Source: a virus. From it: a stretch of DNA of 64,000 bases. The stretch covers positions 18,991 through 82,990 of the IMG/VR virus record IMGVR_UViG_3300005337_000019, one strand, 5' to 3'. A model generated the notes under the pieces. It did no database searches and was not told the DNA's origin. It worked only from the letters and a program-made list of their open reading frames with translations. The position numbers and the translations under genes were made by a program. Shown one piece after another: positions 7,806 through 15,031 of the stretch (within the stretch, counting starts at the first letter, position 1; every line of letters begins with the position of its first letter).

Positions 7806-8173
7806 AGACATTCACCGTTCCAATGATGTTCACCGTGGCCGCGATCGACGGCATCGACGACCAGGGGCGCGCCACGATGCGCATCAAGACTCTGCTCGAA
7901 AGGCTGTGTGACGGCTTCGGGGAAACCACGCGCGGCGTCGACTGGGAATTCGCGTGGAGCGAGCACGCCGAGAGCGGTGTGGCCGTTTCAGCGACGGGCC
8001 TGATGACGGCGAAGGTTACTACGCCGGCGGAGCTCATCGAGGCGCTGGACGGCCTGCACACGCTCGCAATCGAGAACCTGGGCGACGACATCGCCGCGCC
8101 GTACGTTGAAGCTCTCGGCCGCGCCATCGCCGCCATCGTCAACATCACCGCGATCAAGAGGCCGACATCGTGA
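7802..8173 (+). CDS. Hypothetical protein, tandem paralogue 2
   Basis: 123 residues, overlapping the previous gene by ATGA. It shares the opening strand of its neighbour (MKTFTVPMMFTV) and has an acidic central part and a C-terminal helix. A duplicated small-protein pair in a phage early operon; nothing in the sequence indicates a catalytic site. Confidence 0.65.
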   Translation: MKTFTVPMMFTVAAIDGIDDQGRATMRIKTLLERLCDGFGETTRGVDWEFAWSEHAESGVAVSATGLMTAKVTTPAELIEALDGLHTLAIENLGDDIAAPYVEALGRAIAAIVNITAIKRPTS

Positions 8174-8418
8174 GCGACCCGCGCAACCCGAAGCGTCCGG
8201 ACGGCCCGGATGGCGACTCCTGGGCCATTTGCCGCGGCTGCATGCGCGGCGCGCCACACGTGAACGCCATTCGTCACGCGAAGAAGTGCCGCGGCCGCAG
8301 CGTGTTCACCGTACACGGAGTGGACATGAAGGGCGGCGAGCCCGCGCGCATCACCAACCCGACGACGTTGCAGCGCATCGCCGAGGGTCTGCGCAGATAC
8401 AGGGGGCACCGCTCATGA
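8170..8418 (+). CDS. Small zinc-finger-like protein
   Basis: 82 residues from a GTG overlapping the previous stop. CRGCMRGAPHVNAIRHAKKC (about residues 19-38) arranges two Cys, one or two His and a Cys like a zinc finger. The C-terminal third is basic. Coupled to the next gene by ATGA. Confidence 0.6.
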   Translation: MSDPRNPKRPDGPDGDSWAICRGCMRGAPHVNAIRHAKKCRGRSVFTVHGVDMKGGEPARITNPTTLQRIAEGLRRYRGHRS

Positions 8419-8696
8419 AGCGTCGACGAACGCGCCTGACAGTCCTCCTCCTGCGTGGCGTTTTCGATCGCTACACCGCGCGCGCCACAATCGAACAGGC
8501 GAAGTGCCGCGAGGGATATCGTCCCTTTCTCGTGCTCGAGTTTCAAAACCGTGCATCGGCACTCTCGCCGGCGGCGCAGGAGCGGATCGCTAGGAAGGCG
8601 CTGCGCGCGTTGGCCGAGGAGTTCGGCGTCGAGGTGGGCCCTACCGAGTACGAGAGCGAAGGCGGCGCGCGGATACGCCTCGGCGTCGACGACTGA
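8415..8696 (+). CDS. Small hypothetical protein
   Basis: 93 residues from ATG 8415 (MKRRRTRL), which overlaps the previous stop. Strongly basic N-terminus, then an acidic C-terminal half. Last gene of the 6958-8696 operon; a class B promoter begins immediately after it. No family recognised. Confidence 0.6.
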   Translation: MKRRRTRLTVLLLRGVFDRYTARATIEQAKCREGYRPFLVLEFQNRASALSPAAQERIARKALRALAEEFGVEVGPTEYESEGGARIRLGVDD

Positions 8697-8699
8697 GGT

Positions 8700-8727
8700 T
8701 TGACCGCCGTTCGTCATAGCGTATAAT
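8700..8727 (+). promoter_or_regulatory. Class B promoter 1, near-consensus, driving the tRNA/structured-RNA region
   Basis: TTGACC 8700-8705, 16-bp spacer, TATAAT 8722-8727, with the family box TTCGTCATAGCG directly before the -10. It is the closest to sigma70 consensus of its family and lies upstream of the tRNA and the hairpin array, as expected for stable RNA. A 25-codon ORF (8741-8818) follows but has no clear RBS. Confidence 0.75.
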
Positions 8728-8875
8728 CGCCCTCGGGCCAATGAACACCGGAGGACGTGCAGAAAGCCGCGCGGACAGGACTGGACGCCTCACGCATGGC
8801 GTTATCGCATCACCGTGACGGCGGCCCGACTCTTTGACATCTGAGGTCACCGGCGACGCGCCGTAGCCTCCACAT

Positions 8876-8918
8876 GACGAGCATCACGTTGCGCAGGAAC
8901 GCCGCCGTGATGCTCGTC
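8876..8918 (+). other. 13-bp perfect stem hairpin upstream of tRNA
   Basis: The 13-base arms 8876-8888 (GACGAGCATCACG) and 8906-8918 are perfectly complementary around a 17-base loop. No T-tract follows. In the transcript from 8727 this could be an RNase III-type processing site ahead of the tRNA, or part of the larger structured RNA. Confidence 0.55.
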
Positions 8919-8989
8919 GGGGGCGCCATCCGCGGCGTCGGTTAAATGGTTCCGGACGGATGGGCATGCGGCATCCGGGATCGACGTAT

Positions 8990-9065
8990 TCGGGGATCGC
9001 CAAGACGGTAAGGCACGAGATTTTGGCTCTCGCACGCGGAGGTTCGATTCCTCCTCCCCGAGCCA
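8990..9065 (+). tRNA. tRNA-Gln (anticodon TTG), CCA encoded
   Basis: A full cloverleaf can be drawn: acceptor 8990-8996 with 9055-9061, D-stem 8999-9001 with 9012-9014, anticodon stem 9016-9020 with 9028-9032, and T-stem 9038-9042 with 9050-9054 around TTCGATT. The anticodon TTG is at 9023-9025, reading CAA. The discriminator is G9062, followed by encoded CCA 9063-9065. Expressed from the class B promoter upstream. CAA is a rare glutamine codon in such a GC-rich genome, so the tRNA may support translation of unusual genes. Confidence 0.93.
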
Positions 9066-9440
9066 ACCACAAAGCAAAGCTCCTGGGCGGTTTGCTGGTA
9101 GACGCGAGGGGATCAAAGCTCGGGACGGAGACCAGACGAGACTACGGCGGGTCCTTCGCAAGCGACCCGCGGGGCGGTGACGCAATCGCCGACATGCGCA
9201 GACCAGCGCAGCGTCGCGGGTTCCTCAGAGAACCCGAGAATGGTTCGGCCGGTGAAACGCCGGCGCTGCACCGACAGGTAACGGGGCATACCCCGAGAGA
9301 GGCCGCGAATCACGTAACCGCCCGCGCGCGTCCGTGACCGTTCGGCCGTCGATTTGAACCCGCACGAGGGGCCGCCGGTGATTCGGCGGGACGTTCCGCT
9401 CGAGCGGGTTGTAGCGCCGCAGCGCGGAAGGCGGCGCAAG
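9066..9440 (+). ncRNA. Candidate structured non-coding RNA (hairpin array)
   Basis: No convincing gene lies between the tRNA and 9462. At least seven stems follow each other: 9147-9153/9164-9170, 9217-9223/9230-9236, 9248-9252/9260-9264, 9282-9286/9291-9295 (CATA loop), 9372-9377/9384-9389, the palindrome 9396-9407, and 9414-9420/9431-9437. The region is downstream of a near-consensus promoter and of a tRNA, which is where large phage RNAs such as GOLLD and ROOL are found. I could not match the core motifs of group I introns, RNase P or tmRNA. High GC makes some stems likely by chance. Confidence 0.45.
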
Positions 9441-9461
9441 TTTTTCGACAGGAGGGACGAC

Positions 9462-10112
9462 ATGCAATTCCCCGAACGACCCACGTGCCACCAATCCGAC
9501 GTCCAGTCCATCGCCTTTCTCGGCAGAGAGCGTCCGAAAGAGTGGCCCGTCGACATGCCCGACTACAGGGATGCGAACGGTTTCCTCTGGCACACCGCCG
9601 GCGTGCGTCAGCACACCTACGAGCAGGTCGACGGCGAGTGGCGCGAGACGGGCGAGAAGTGGGAGGCCGAGCCGTTCCGCACGTGCGGCTACTGCGGATC
9701 GATCCACCCCGAGGACCTTCTCCGGTTCCTCGACGCCGGCGCGCAGCTCGGCGGCGCCGACTGGAAGTACGGATGGCCGCACAAGTTCTACGTCGAGAAC
9801 ATCCCGAACCCGCAGCCGGAGCGGCTGTACGTCATCAGCACGACGAGCCAGGGCAGCCGCGTGCTCGACGTGAAGTACGGCACGCGTCAGACCCTGCACG
9901 CGAAGTGGTACAACAACCACATCACCGACGATGGCTTCGACGACGAGGCCCGCGCGAAGCTCCTCGCCGCGCTCGAGCGCCACGCCGACATCGTTTTCGA
10001 GATCGTCGACGGGAAGCTCCACTACCGCGCGCCGTCCGCCGGCTACCAGCGCAGCAATCTGCCGTCGCTGCGCGACCTGCACAGCGAAGACGGCGACGTT
10101 CACCCGATCTGA
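9462..10112 (+). CDS. Hypothetical protein with zinc knuckle
   Basis: 216 residues. The start at 9462 (MQFPERPTCH) is set by AGGAGG at 9450-9455; the frame stays open upstream but that part belongs to the hairpin region. CGYCGSIHPEDLLRFLDAGA (about residues 75-94) is a Cys-pair motif followed by a helix, and WPHKFYVENIPNPQPERLYV suggests a beta-rich centre. Probably a soluble phage protein of unknown role. It precedes the Tad2-like gene by 10 bases, so the two are likely co-expressed. Confidence 0.7.
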   Translation: MQFPERPTCHQSDVQSIAFLGRERPKEWPVDMPDYRDANGFLWHTAGVRQHTYEQVDGEWRETGEKWEAEPFRTCGYCGSIHPEDLLRFLDAGAQLGGADWKYGWPHKFYVENIPNPQPERLYVISTTSQGSRVLDVKYGTRQTLHAKWYNNHITDDGFDDEARAKLLAALERHADIVFEIVDGKLHYRAPSAGYQRSNLPSLRDLHSEDGDVHPI

Positions 10113-10122
10113 CGGAGGAGCT

Positions 10123-11013
10123 ATGGGCTGGAGCATTGGATTCGATGAACGGTGGCAACGCGATGTCGGCTACGGCGTGCCGGCGATCTGCGATCAACCG
10201 ACGTGCTTTGCGCCGATCGATCGCGGGCTCGCGCACGTCTGCGGCGAGCAACCGTTCGGAGGCGAGCACGGATGTGGCCTGTACTTCTGCGCCGACCATC
10301 TCGAGTACTCCCACCTGAGCGAAACCGACACGACGCGCTTGAGCCGTTGCGAGCGGTGCATCGCAGGGCGTGAACCATTCCGTCCCAAGGCCGACGTGCC
10401 GCGGTGGATCGCGTTCAAGCTCGCGGATGCGAGCTGGCAGCAATGGCGAGACGAGAACGCTGTCGAGGTCGCGCAGCTCCGCGCATTCCTCGCGGCAAAG
10501 GGGAAAGGCATGGATTTCGGCCGAGCACTCGCCGCGCTTCGGAGCGGCAACCGCGTCAAGCGTTCCGGATGGAACGGAGAACCGCTGGATCTCGTGCTCA
10601 AGACGAGCGCGGAAGTCGAACTGTCGTGCATCTACATGCGGATGGCGAGCGGTGATCAGTTCCCGTGGATTTCGCCGCAAGCCGACCTGCTCGCGTTCGA
10701 CTGGTCGATCGTCGCGCCGGAGGGCGTCGAAGACACGCTGCTCGTGTGCTCGGCCGATTCGCGCAACGCCGTCACGATCACCATGGTGATCGCTGGACGC
10801 CGCTTCGACGTGATCGCGCAGACCACCGCGAACCTCCTGGCGTGCGCTCTGGAAGCCACCTCGCTCGAGCAGTACGACTGGCCCGTGATCGAGGTGCGCT
10901 TCGAAGACGGCACGTCCGCGACTCCGAGCACGCGCATCAGCGATGTGCTCGGCCGCGGCGTCATCTTCGTGAATGCGCCGCCGTCACGCGACGCCGTGCA
11001 GGTCAAGGCATGA
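10123..11013 (+). CDS. Three-part protein with central Tad2-like (DUF2829) domain, candidate anti-Thoeris protein
   Basis: 296 residues preceded by GGAGGAG. Residues about 1-90 carry a Cys/His cluster (CDQPTC, CGLYFCADHLEYSH, CERC) that should bind zinc. Residues 130-194 run MDFGRALAALRSGNRVKRSG, WNGEP, YMRM, FPWISPQADLLAFDWSIV, which is the DUF2829 pattern (start with FGxAL, GxxVxRxGW, and the DLLAxDW end). DUF2829 includes Tad2, known to sequester the gcADPR signal of Thoeris defence. The last 95 residues form an unassigned beta-rich domain. Stand-alone Tad2 proteins are about 90 residues, so the fusion is unusual. Function as an anti-defence sponge is inferred from family. Confidence 0.75.
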   Translation: MGWSIGFDERWQRDVGYGVPAICDQPTCFAPIDRGLAHVCGEQPFGGEHGCGLYFCADHLEYSHLSETDTTRLSRCERCIAGREPFRPKADVPRWIAFKLADASWQQWRDENAVEVAQLRAFLAAKGKGMDFGRALAALRSGNRVKRSGWNGEPLDLVLKTSAEVELSCIYMRMASGDQFPWISPQADLLAFDWSIVAPEGVEDTLLVCSADSRNAVTITMVIAGRRFDVIAQTTANLLACALEATSLEQYDWPVIEVRFEDGTSATPSTRISDVLGRGVIFVNAPPSRDAVQVKA

Positions 11014-11156
11014 GCGACGACGCCAAGCAAATCCGTTGTGACCACTGCCGCAAGCAAACGCCGGCGAACGACGCGATCGGTTGCGCACTGCTCTACTGCG
11101 AGACGTGGTTCTGCAGCAAGGAATGCCGCAACGCGCATCGCATGCAGGAGCACTGA
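11010..11156 (+). CDS. 48-residue MYND-like zinc finger protein
   Basis: Very small gene overlapping its neighbours on both sides (ATGA upstream, TGATG downstream). The protein is almost only a zinc site: CDHCRKQ near the start, then YCETWFCSKECRNAHRMQEH at the end, a Cys2-Cys-Cys-His-His spacing resembling MYND or treble-clef fingers. Such fingers usually bind proteins. Its coupling to the Tad2-like gene suggests a partner role, which is inference. Confidence 0.65.
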   Translation: MSDDAKQIRCDHCRKQTPANDAIGCALLYCETWFCSKECRNAHRMQEH

Positions 11157-11494
11157 TGAGATACCGCGACCACCGCGGGGGCTTGGGGGAATCTCTTGCG
11201 ACGCAACGGGAAGTGAGTACGTGGGACGAGTTGGTCGCCACGGTTCGCGATGCGTTGCGTGGGTGGTTCGTTTTCGAGGATTCGGCGCTTCATGTCGAGG
11301 CGTACGGCGGCGATGACGATCGCATTGGATGGAAGGACGTGCAGATCGTAACCGTCGACGGATGGGGGCCTGTCGGATTCGTGGAATGGGGCGACGCGCT
11401 CAGCCGGCCAGGCGCAAGCGAGAAGGAGAAGCGCACAGCGGAACGCCGCCGCGCTGTCGCTTTGGCGCGTGAGCGCATTTACCGAACGGGATGA
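11156..11494 (+). CDS. Hypothetical protein
   Basis: 112 residues from ATG 11156, overlapping the previous stop. An acidic beta-rich centre (FVFEDSALHVEAYGGDDDRI) is followed by a basic C-terminal helix. Coupled to the next gene. No family recognised. Confidence 0.6.
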   Translation: MRYRDHRGGLGESLATQREVSTWDELVATVRDALRGWFVFEDSALHVEAYGGDDDRIGWKDVQIVTVDGWGPVGFVEWGDALSRPGASEKEKRTAERRRAVALARERIYRTG

Positions 11495-11856
11495 CAGTGA
11501 TGCCGCTCATATTCGAAGATCCGGAGCTCTTCGCACGACGCCGCGACCGCGCGATGCTTGCGCTGATCGAATTCATCCACTGGAACATGCTGACGGAGCT
11601 CGGATGGCCTGGCGCTGTCGTGCAACTTGAGGCGGCCCGTGACGAGATGCCGGATTTGTTCGTACTCGAGCTCCTACGCTACGAGGAGCGCCACCGCCGG
11701 ATCCCGGTCGTCGACATCGACGAGGTGATCGCGTGCGCCGAGGAATGGCCGGAGATCGCGCACCAGCACGGCTACACGAACGGCATCGTCGTCGGCGTCG
11801 AAGTCATCCGCGCCGTGCGGGCGGACGGCACGCCGATTCGAAACGAGGACTGGTGA
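11491..11856 (+). CDS. Hypothetical protein
   Basis: 121 residues, overlapping the previous gene by ATGA; the alternative ATG 11500 is possible. Helical and acidic (ARRRDRAMLALIEFIHWNML), no cysteines. Overlaps the next gene by GTGA. No family recognised. Confidence 0.6.
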   Translation: MTVMPLIFEDPELFARRRDRAMLALIEFIHWNMLTELGWPGAVVQLEAARDEMPDLFVLELLRYEERHRRIPVVDIDEVIACAEEWPEIAHQHGYTNGIVVGVEVIRAVRADGTPIRNEDW

Positions 11857-12272
11857 CCCGGATGAAGCGTTTCGCGATGAGCCCCGAGCAGCTAGAACGG
11901 TTGTACGCGGCCAGCAGACCGGTGATGTGCATCGTCGGAACGTGGCCCGGCCCTGTTCCACCAAGTCCCCAGGAGAACGCGAACCGCTTCTGGCAGCAGC
12001 TCGGCGACGAGATGGGTTTCGCATGGGAGACAGCGCGACCCATTGCCGGCGAGCCGGATTCGATTTTCGAGGCTGAAGAGACGCTTCTACATGCGGTCCG
12101 CAGCCGCGACGGTGTGCCGCCCGATGAACCCGCGCGCGTCGTGACGCTGATGAAGTGCGGCGGGGATGGCTGTTGGGCTTGCGCAGCAGGGGAGCCGCAA
12201 TCCGTGCTCGCCACGAAAGACGAGTGGGAGGCCGCCGTTCGAAAGCTCGGGTCGAACCCCGTCGACGTGTAG
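11853..12272 (+). CDS. Hypothetical protein
   Basis: 139 residues from GTG 11853 overlapping the previous stop, or from ATG 11862. The opening MSPEQLERLYAASRPVMCIV and the segment FWQQLGDEMGF are typical of small phage proteins of unknown role. A Cys cluster (CGGDGCWACAAG, about residues 103-114) may bind zinc. Confidence 0.6.
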   Translation: MTRMKRFAMSPEQLERLYAASRPVMCIVGTWPGPVPPSPQENANRFWQQLGDEMGFAWETARPIAGEPDSIFEAEETLLHAVRSRDGVPPDEPARVVTLMKCGGDGCWACAAGEPQSVLATKDEWEAAVRKLGSNPVDV

Positions 12273-12276
12273 GCCC

Positions 12277-12531
12277 ATGCCGGTTGATGTTGAACTGCTC
12301 GGCCGCCCGCGCTCATGCCGCTTCCGCGGCCTTCCGCCGCCCGCTGGCGCCGTCTTGCGCGCGCGCCGCGCCTGGTACGTCGTGCTCGCCGTCCGCGCGA
12401 CGCGCAGCACCGATTACCCGTCGAATCTGACCATCGGCCGCATCACCGAGACCACAGCGCGATCGCTCGCTGCCGCCGGCGCGCCGCGGTGGTCATTTGC
12501 ATGGGACCGCGGCCGCCGGCGAAAAGTCTGA
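12277..12531 (+). CDS. Small hypothetical protein
   Basis: 84 residues. A beta-strand pattern around AWYVVLAVRATRSTDYPSNL suggests a compact fold; Arg-rich ends. Last + strand gene before the convergent minus-strand gene at 12761, with a hairpin terminator between them. No family recognised. Confidence 0.55.
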   Translation: MPVDVELLGRPRSCRFRGLPPPAGAVLRARRAWYVVLAVRATRSTDYPSNLTIGRITETTARSLAAAGAPRWSFAWDRGRRRKV

Positions 12532-12532
12532 C

Positions 12533-12552
12533 GGAAACTCTCGCGAGTTTCC
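12533..12552. terminator. Bidirectional hairpin between convergent genes
   Basis: GGAAACTC (12533-12540) and GAGTTTCC (12545-12552) form a perfect 8-bp stem with a TCGC loop. It sits in the 29-base gap between genes that converge (ends at 12531 and 12561). T-tracts are short, so strength is uncertain. Confidence 0.5.
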
Positions 12553-12560
12553 CGGAAACA

Positions 12561-12761
12561 TCAGCGTTTGTATCGCTCGATCGCGTCGATGTGCGTCCGC
12601 GCGATGCTGCACGGTTTGCGCGGACTGCACGTGGCGCAGGTCTGCTCGTGGTCGCGGAGCTCGCGGCGGGCGTGCTCGCAGCGGCGGCGGGCCTCGAGAT
12701 CGCTGATGCTACGCGGTGGGCGGGCGGGGGCGGTTGCCTTGCGGCGCGTCGTGTTTTTCAT
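12561..12761 (-). CDS. Small CATCSP-family protein, paralogue on opposite strand
   Basis: 66 residues on the minus strand. The core ELRDHEQTCATCSPRKPCS matches LRDHYDQCATCSPGRDCS of the gene at 4334 almost residue for residue, which supports that this minus-strand frame is real. The N-terminus is Lys/Arg/Pro-rich. It is the first of the few minus-strand genes and lies between the early block and the head genes. Confidence 0.7.
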   Translation of the reverse strand: MKNTTRRKATAPARPPRSISDLEARRRCEHARRELRDHEQTCATCSPRKPCSIARTHIDAIERYKR

Positions 12762-13017
12762 GCTTCTACAGACACGGCCACGCCGGGAAGGTGGCGCGGC
12801 ACGATCTAGATTCTTCTATGACCCCATAGAAGCGAGAGCAGCTATCATCCCGGACGGCGAAGCGCGCTGCATGGCGGCGCGGGTGTCCAGCGGTCGACGC
12901 CGTAACATTCGTGGCGGGCTCACTCGACGGAGCCGACAGCTACGGGCGCGTGGACGACAAGCGAGACGATTCCCCGGTGCAGCGCGTGAGCCTCCAACTT
13001 TGCTACGCTGGCGGCCG
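12762..13017. other. Divergent intergenic region with dyad
   Basis: About 256 bases between the minus-strand gene at 12761 and the minor head gene at 13018. It includes the perfect inverted repeat CTTCTATG (12813-12820) and CATAGAAG (12825-12832) separated by four bases. The reading frame of the head gene stays open across this region but its residues are almost all Arg, Ala and Ser, typical of non-coding GC-rich DNA. A promoter for the head operon is expected here; I cannot place its -10 with confidence. Confidence 0.5.
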
Positions 13018-13854
13018 ATGAAGGGCGTCATCCTCTCCCACGTCGAGCAGGTCGAATACATGAAGGAGCGTGCGCGTCAGCTCGCCGCCGAGATGGCGTC
13101 GAAGCTCGATCCGCGCGAGGCCGTCAGCGATCCCGCCGCATTCGTTGAACGCCTGCTGATCGCACTCCTGGCAGTACTCGGCCCTGACGCCGTCGCGCTC
13201 GCGCGTGACGCCGCGGAGTACGCCGCGCAGCTCGGTCTCCCGACACTCTCGGCCGACCGCGTGAAGGAAGTGACAGCAGAAGCCGAGCGTCGCTTCTATG
13301 CCTCCGCCGCGCCGGCGCTGAAGGATGTCGTTTTGCAGATCGCTGCCCGCGTTGGCGACATCGCGGCCGCCGGCGTCGCGCTCCCGATTGCCGCTGCGGC
13401 CCTCGGCACCATCGCCACTCAGGCGGCCCTGCTCGCGCCGCTGACCGGCGTGGCGAAGCGCCTGTCCGCGAGCTACATGCAGTTCGTCGAGCGCGACGTG
13501 AACGACGCCGCGGCCAACGATCTGCTCGAGCGGTCAGCAACTGACCGGAAGTTCGCGGAAACGCGGACGTTCACGTGGATCGCGGTCATGGACCGCAACA
13601 CGTGCGACAGCGAGGCGAAGGACGCATTCAACCACGCATGCGCGCCACGGCACGGGCACATGGCCGACATCGGAACATGGCGCGCGTACGGGCTTCCCGG
13701 CTCGCCGGTGCTCATCTGCTCGATGCACGCGCCCCGTGGCGCAAGCCCGTGCCGATGCATCGTGGCCGACAGCGAAGTCGTGGGCGGACTCGGGCCGATC
13801 GACGCTTCGGAAGCCGTCAAACGCGGCCGCGATCGCGCGCGCCCGGCTCGCTGA
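13018..13854 (+). CDS. Minor head / head morphogenesis protein (Mu gpF, SPP1 gp7-like C-terminus)
   Basis: 278 residues from ATG 13018 (MKGVILSHVEQVEYM); the open frame upstream looks non-coding. Residues 10-180 are helical and Ala-rich. The end (about 185-250) has FTWIAVMDRNTCDSEA, CAPRHGH, WRAYGLPGSPVLICSMHAP and CRCIV, the Cys/His pattern of phage Mu gpF and SPP1 gp7 minor capsid proteins, where a TCxxC...RHG...WxxxGxPG...CRC signature occurs. In the family this protein sits inside the capsid near the portal. Portal and terminase genes normally precede it but are not in this window. Confidence 0.7.
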   Translation: MKGVILSHVEQVEYMKERARQLAAEMASKLDPREAVSDPAAFVERLLIALLAVLGPDAVALARDAAEYAAQLGLPTLSADRVKEVTAEAERRFYASAAPALKDVVLQIAARVGDIAAAGVALPIAAAALGTIATQAALLAPLTGVAKRLSASYMQFVERDVNDAAANDLLERSATDRKFAETRTFTWIAVMDRNTCDSEAKDAFNHACAPRHGHMADIGTWRAYGLPGSPVLICSMHAPRGASPCRCIVADSEVVGGLGPIDASEAVKRGRDRARPAR

Positions 13855-14054
13855 GCGGTTATACGTGATGTGAAATCGTCACGATAACCCGCATTCAACA
13901 TCACGACGAATATTCGTGCGGCCCCGCGCAAACGCTCCAAACGAAAGACTTGCAAAGTCTCCCCCCACTTGTGGCACCGTCGTCACATCCGGTTGAGGCT
14001 GGGCCTCCACCAATCGTCCAAAAGCGGTTCAAAAAGTTCGGAGGATTTCACCGC
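13855..14054. other. Intergenic region with long inverted repeat
   Basis: No gene. The arms 13855-13868 (GCGGTTATACGTGA) and 13879-13892 (TCACGATAACCCGC) are nearly complementary around ten bases, giving either a terminator-like hairpin after the minor head gene or an operator. A weaker hairpin (AGACT 13946-13950 with AGTCT 13956-13960) follows. GGAGG at 14039 serves the scaffold gene. Confidence 0.5.
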
Positions 14055-14972
14055 ATGCGTGACCTGCATCTGCGCTCGGGCTGGGCCCATTTCCGCGCAA
14101 CCATGGCTGAGCCTTTCACTCGTCGTCGGTCGTCGTTTCTCGGGGCTCCGCTCCAAGTAGAGGGCGAGCCGGGGAGTGGTGGCGGCGGTGGTGGCGGAAA
14201 CGGAAACGGCGGCGGGGGCGGCGAGGGCAACAACGGCGGCGGCGACGGCGGGGCCGGCGGCGCGGGCGGTGAAGACGAAGCGGCCAAACGTGCCGCGCAG
14301 GACAAAAAGCTCACCGAGGAAGCGGCGGCGTGGCGTCTCAAGTATCGCGGTGCGGAATCCCGCATCAAAGAGCTCGAGGACGCGCACAACGCATCCAAGG
14401 CGGCGCTGGAAGCACAGATCGAGGAGCTGCGTTCGCGCGGCGGCAGCGGCAAGGACACCAACCCCCAGGGTGGAGCTGGCGCGCAGCCGATCGAATCGCA
14501 CCCCGAGTTTCTGAAGATTCAGCGCACCGTCAAAGAGCTCAGCGACAACCTGCGCACCGAGCGCGAAACCCTCGCGAATGAGCGCAAGGCGCTCCGCACC
14601 GAGAAGATTCAGCGCGCGGTTTCCGAAGTCACCGGCGAGGGCAAGTTCCTCATGCAGGGTGTCTTCCGGAAGATGCTCACCGACCGGGTGGACATCGCGA
14701 AGGACGGCGCTGTCGTCCTGAAAGTCCCGAACGAAGTGGGCGGCACGGACGATGTCCCGTTCACGCTGCAGAACGTCCTGAAGTACCGCCCGATCGAGGA
14801 GTTCGACAGCTTCCTGCCGTCGAACGGCTCGGCCGGTTCGGGCTCCGGCGGCGGCAACGGCAACGGCGGCGGCAACGCTTCCGATGGTGTGGACTGGGCG
14901 AAGGTGAACGCCAACGATCTCGATTACATCCAGAAAAACATGACCAAGATTACCGCTGCATTGGGTCGGTAG
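14055..14972 (+). CDS. Scaffolding-like protein
   Basis: 305 residues from ATG 14055 with GGAGG upstream; ATG 14103 (MAEPFTRRR) is an alternative. A Gly/Asn-rich linker (residues about 37-72) leads to a long charged coiled coil (about 85-210: KKLTEEAAAWRLKYR, RIKELEDAHNASKAALEAQI, LRTERETLANERKAL), then a second Gly-rich linker before a short C-terminal helix (DLDYIQKNMTKITAALGR). An acidic coiled coil directly before the major capsid gene is the usual picture of a phage scaffold. No protease motif seen. Assignment rests on context and architecture. Confidence 0.7.
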   Translation: MRDLHLRSGWAHFRATMAEPFTRRRSSFLGAPLQVEGEPGSGGGGGGGNGNGGGGGEGNNGGGDGGAGGAGGEDEAAKRAAQDKKLTEEAAAWRLKYRGAESRIKELEDAHNASKAALEAQIEELRSRGGSGKDTNPQGGAGAQPIESHPEFLKIQRTVKELSDNLRTERETLANERKALRTEKIQRAVSEVTGEGKFLMQGVFRKMLTDRVDIAKDGAVVLKVPNEVGGTDDVPFTLQNVLKYRPIEEFDSFLPSNGSAGSGSGGGNGNGGGNASDGVDWAKVNANDLDYIQKNMTKITAALGR

Positions 14973-15031
14973 GGCCTACCCCACGCTGCGCTGATCTCCA
15001 ACAAATCGAAAGAGTTAGGAGATAACGCATC

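Noticed and set aside
8741-8818. 25-codon ORF upstream of the tRNA
   Set aside because: No clear RBS, low complexity, and it lies in a probable RNA leader.
8960-9337. 125-codon frame over the tRNA and hairpin region
   Set aside because: It runs through the tRNA and has no RBS or protein-like composition; the RNA interpretation explains the region better.
9066-9440. Group I intron, RNase P or tmRNA in the hairpin region
   Set aside because: The conserved P/Q/R/S cores, RNase P signatures and an alanyl acceptor end could not be found.
12568-13017. Upstream extension of the minor head gene
   Set aside because: Residues are Arg/Ala/Ser-rich without structure, and the segment overlaps a convincing minus-strand gene and a dyad.
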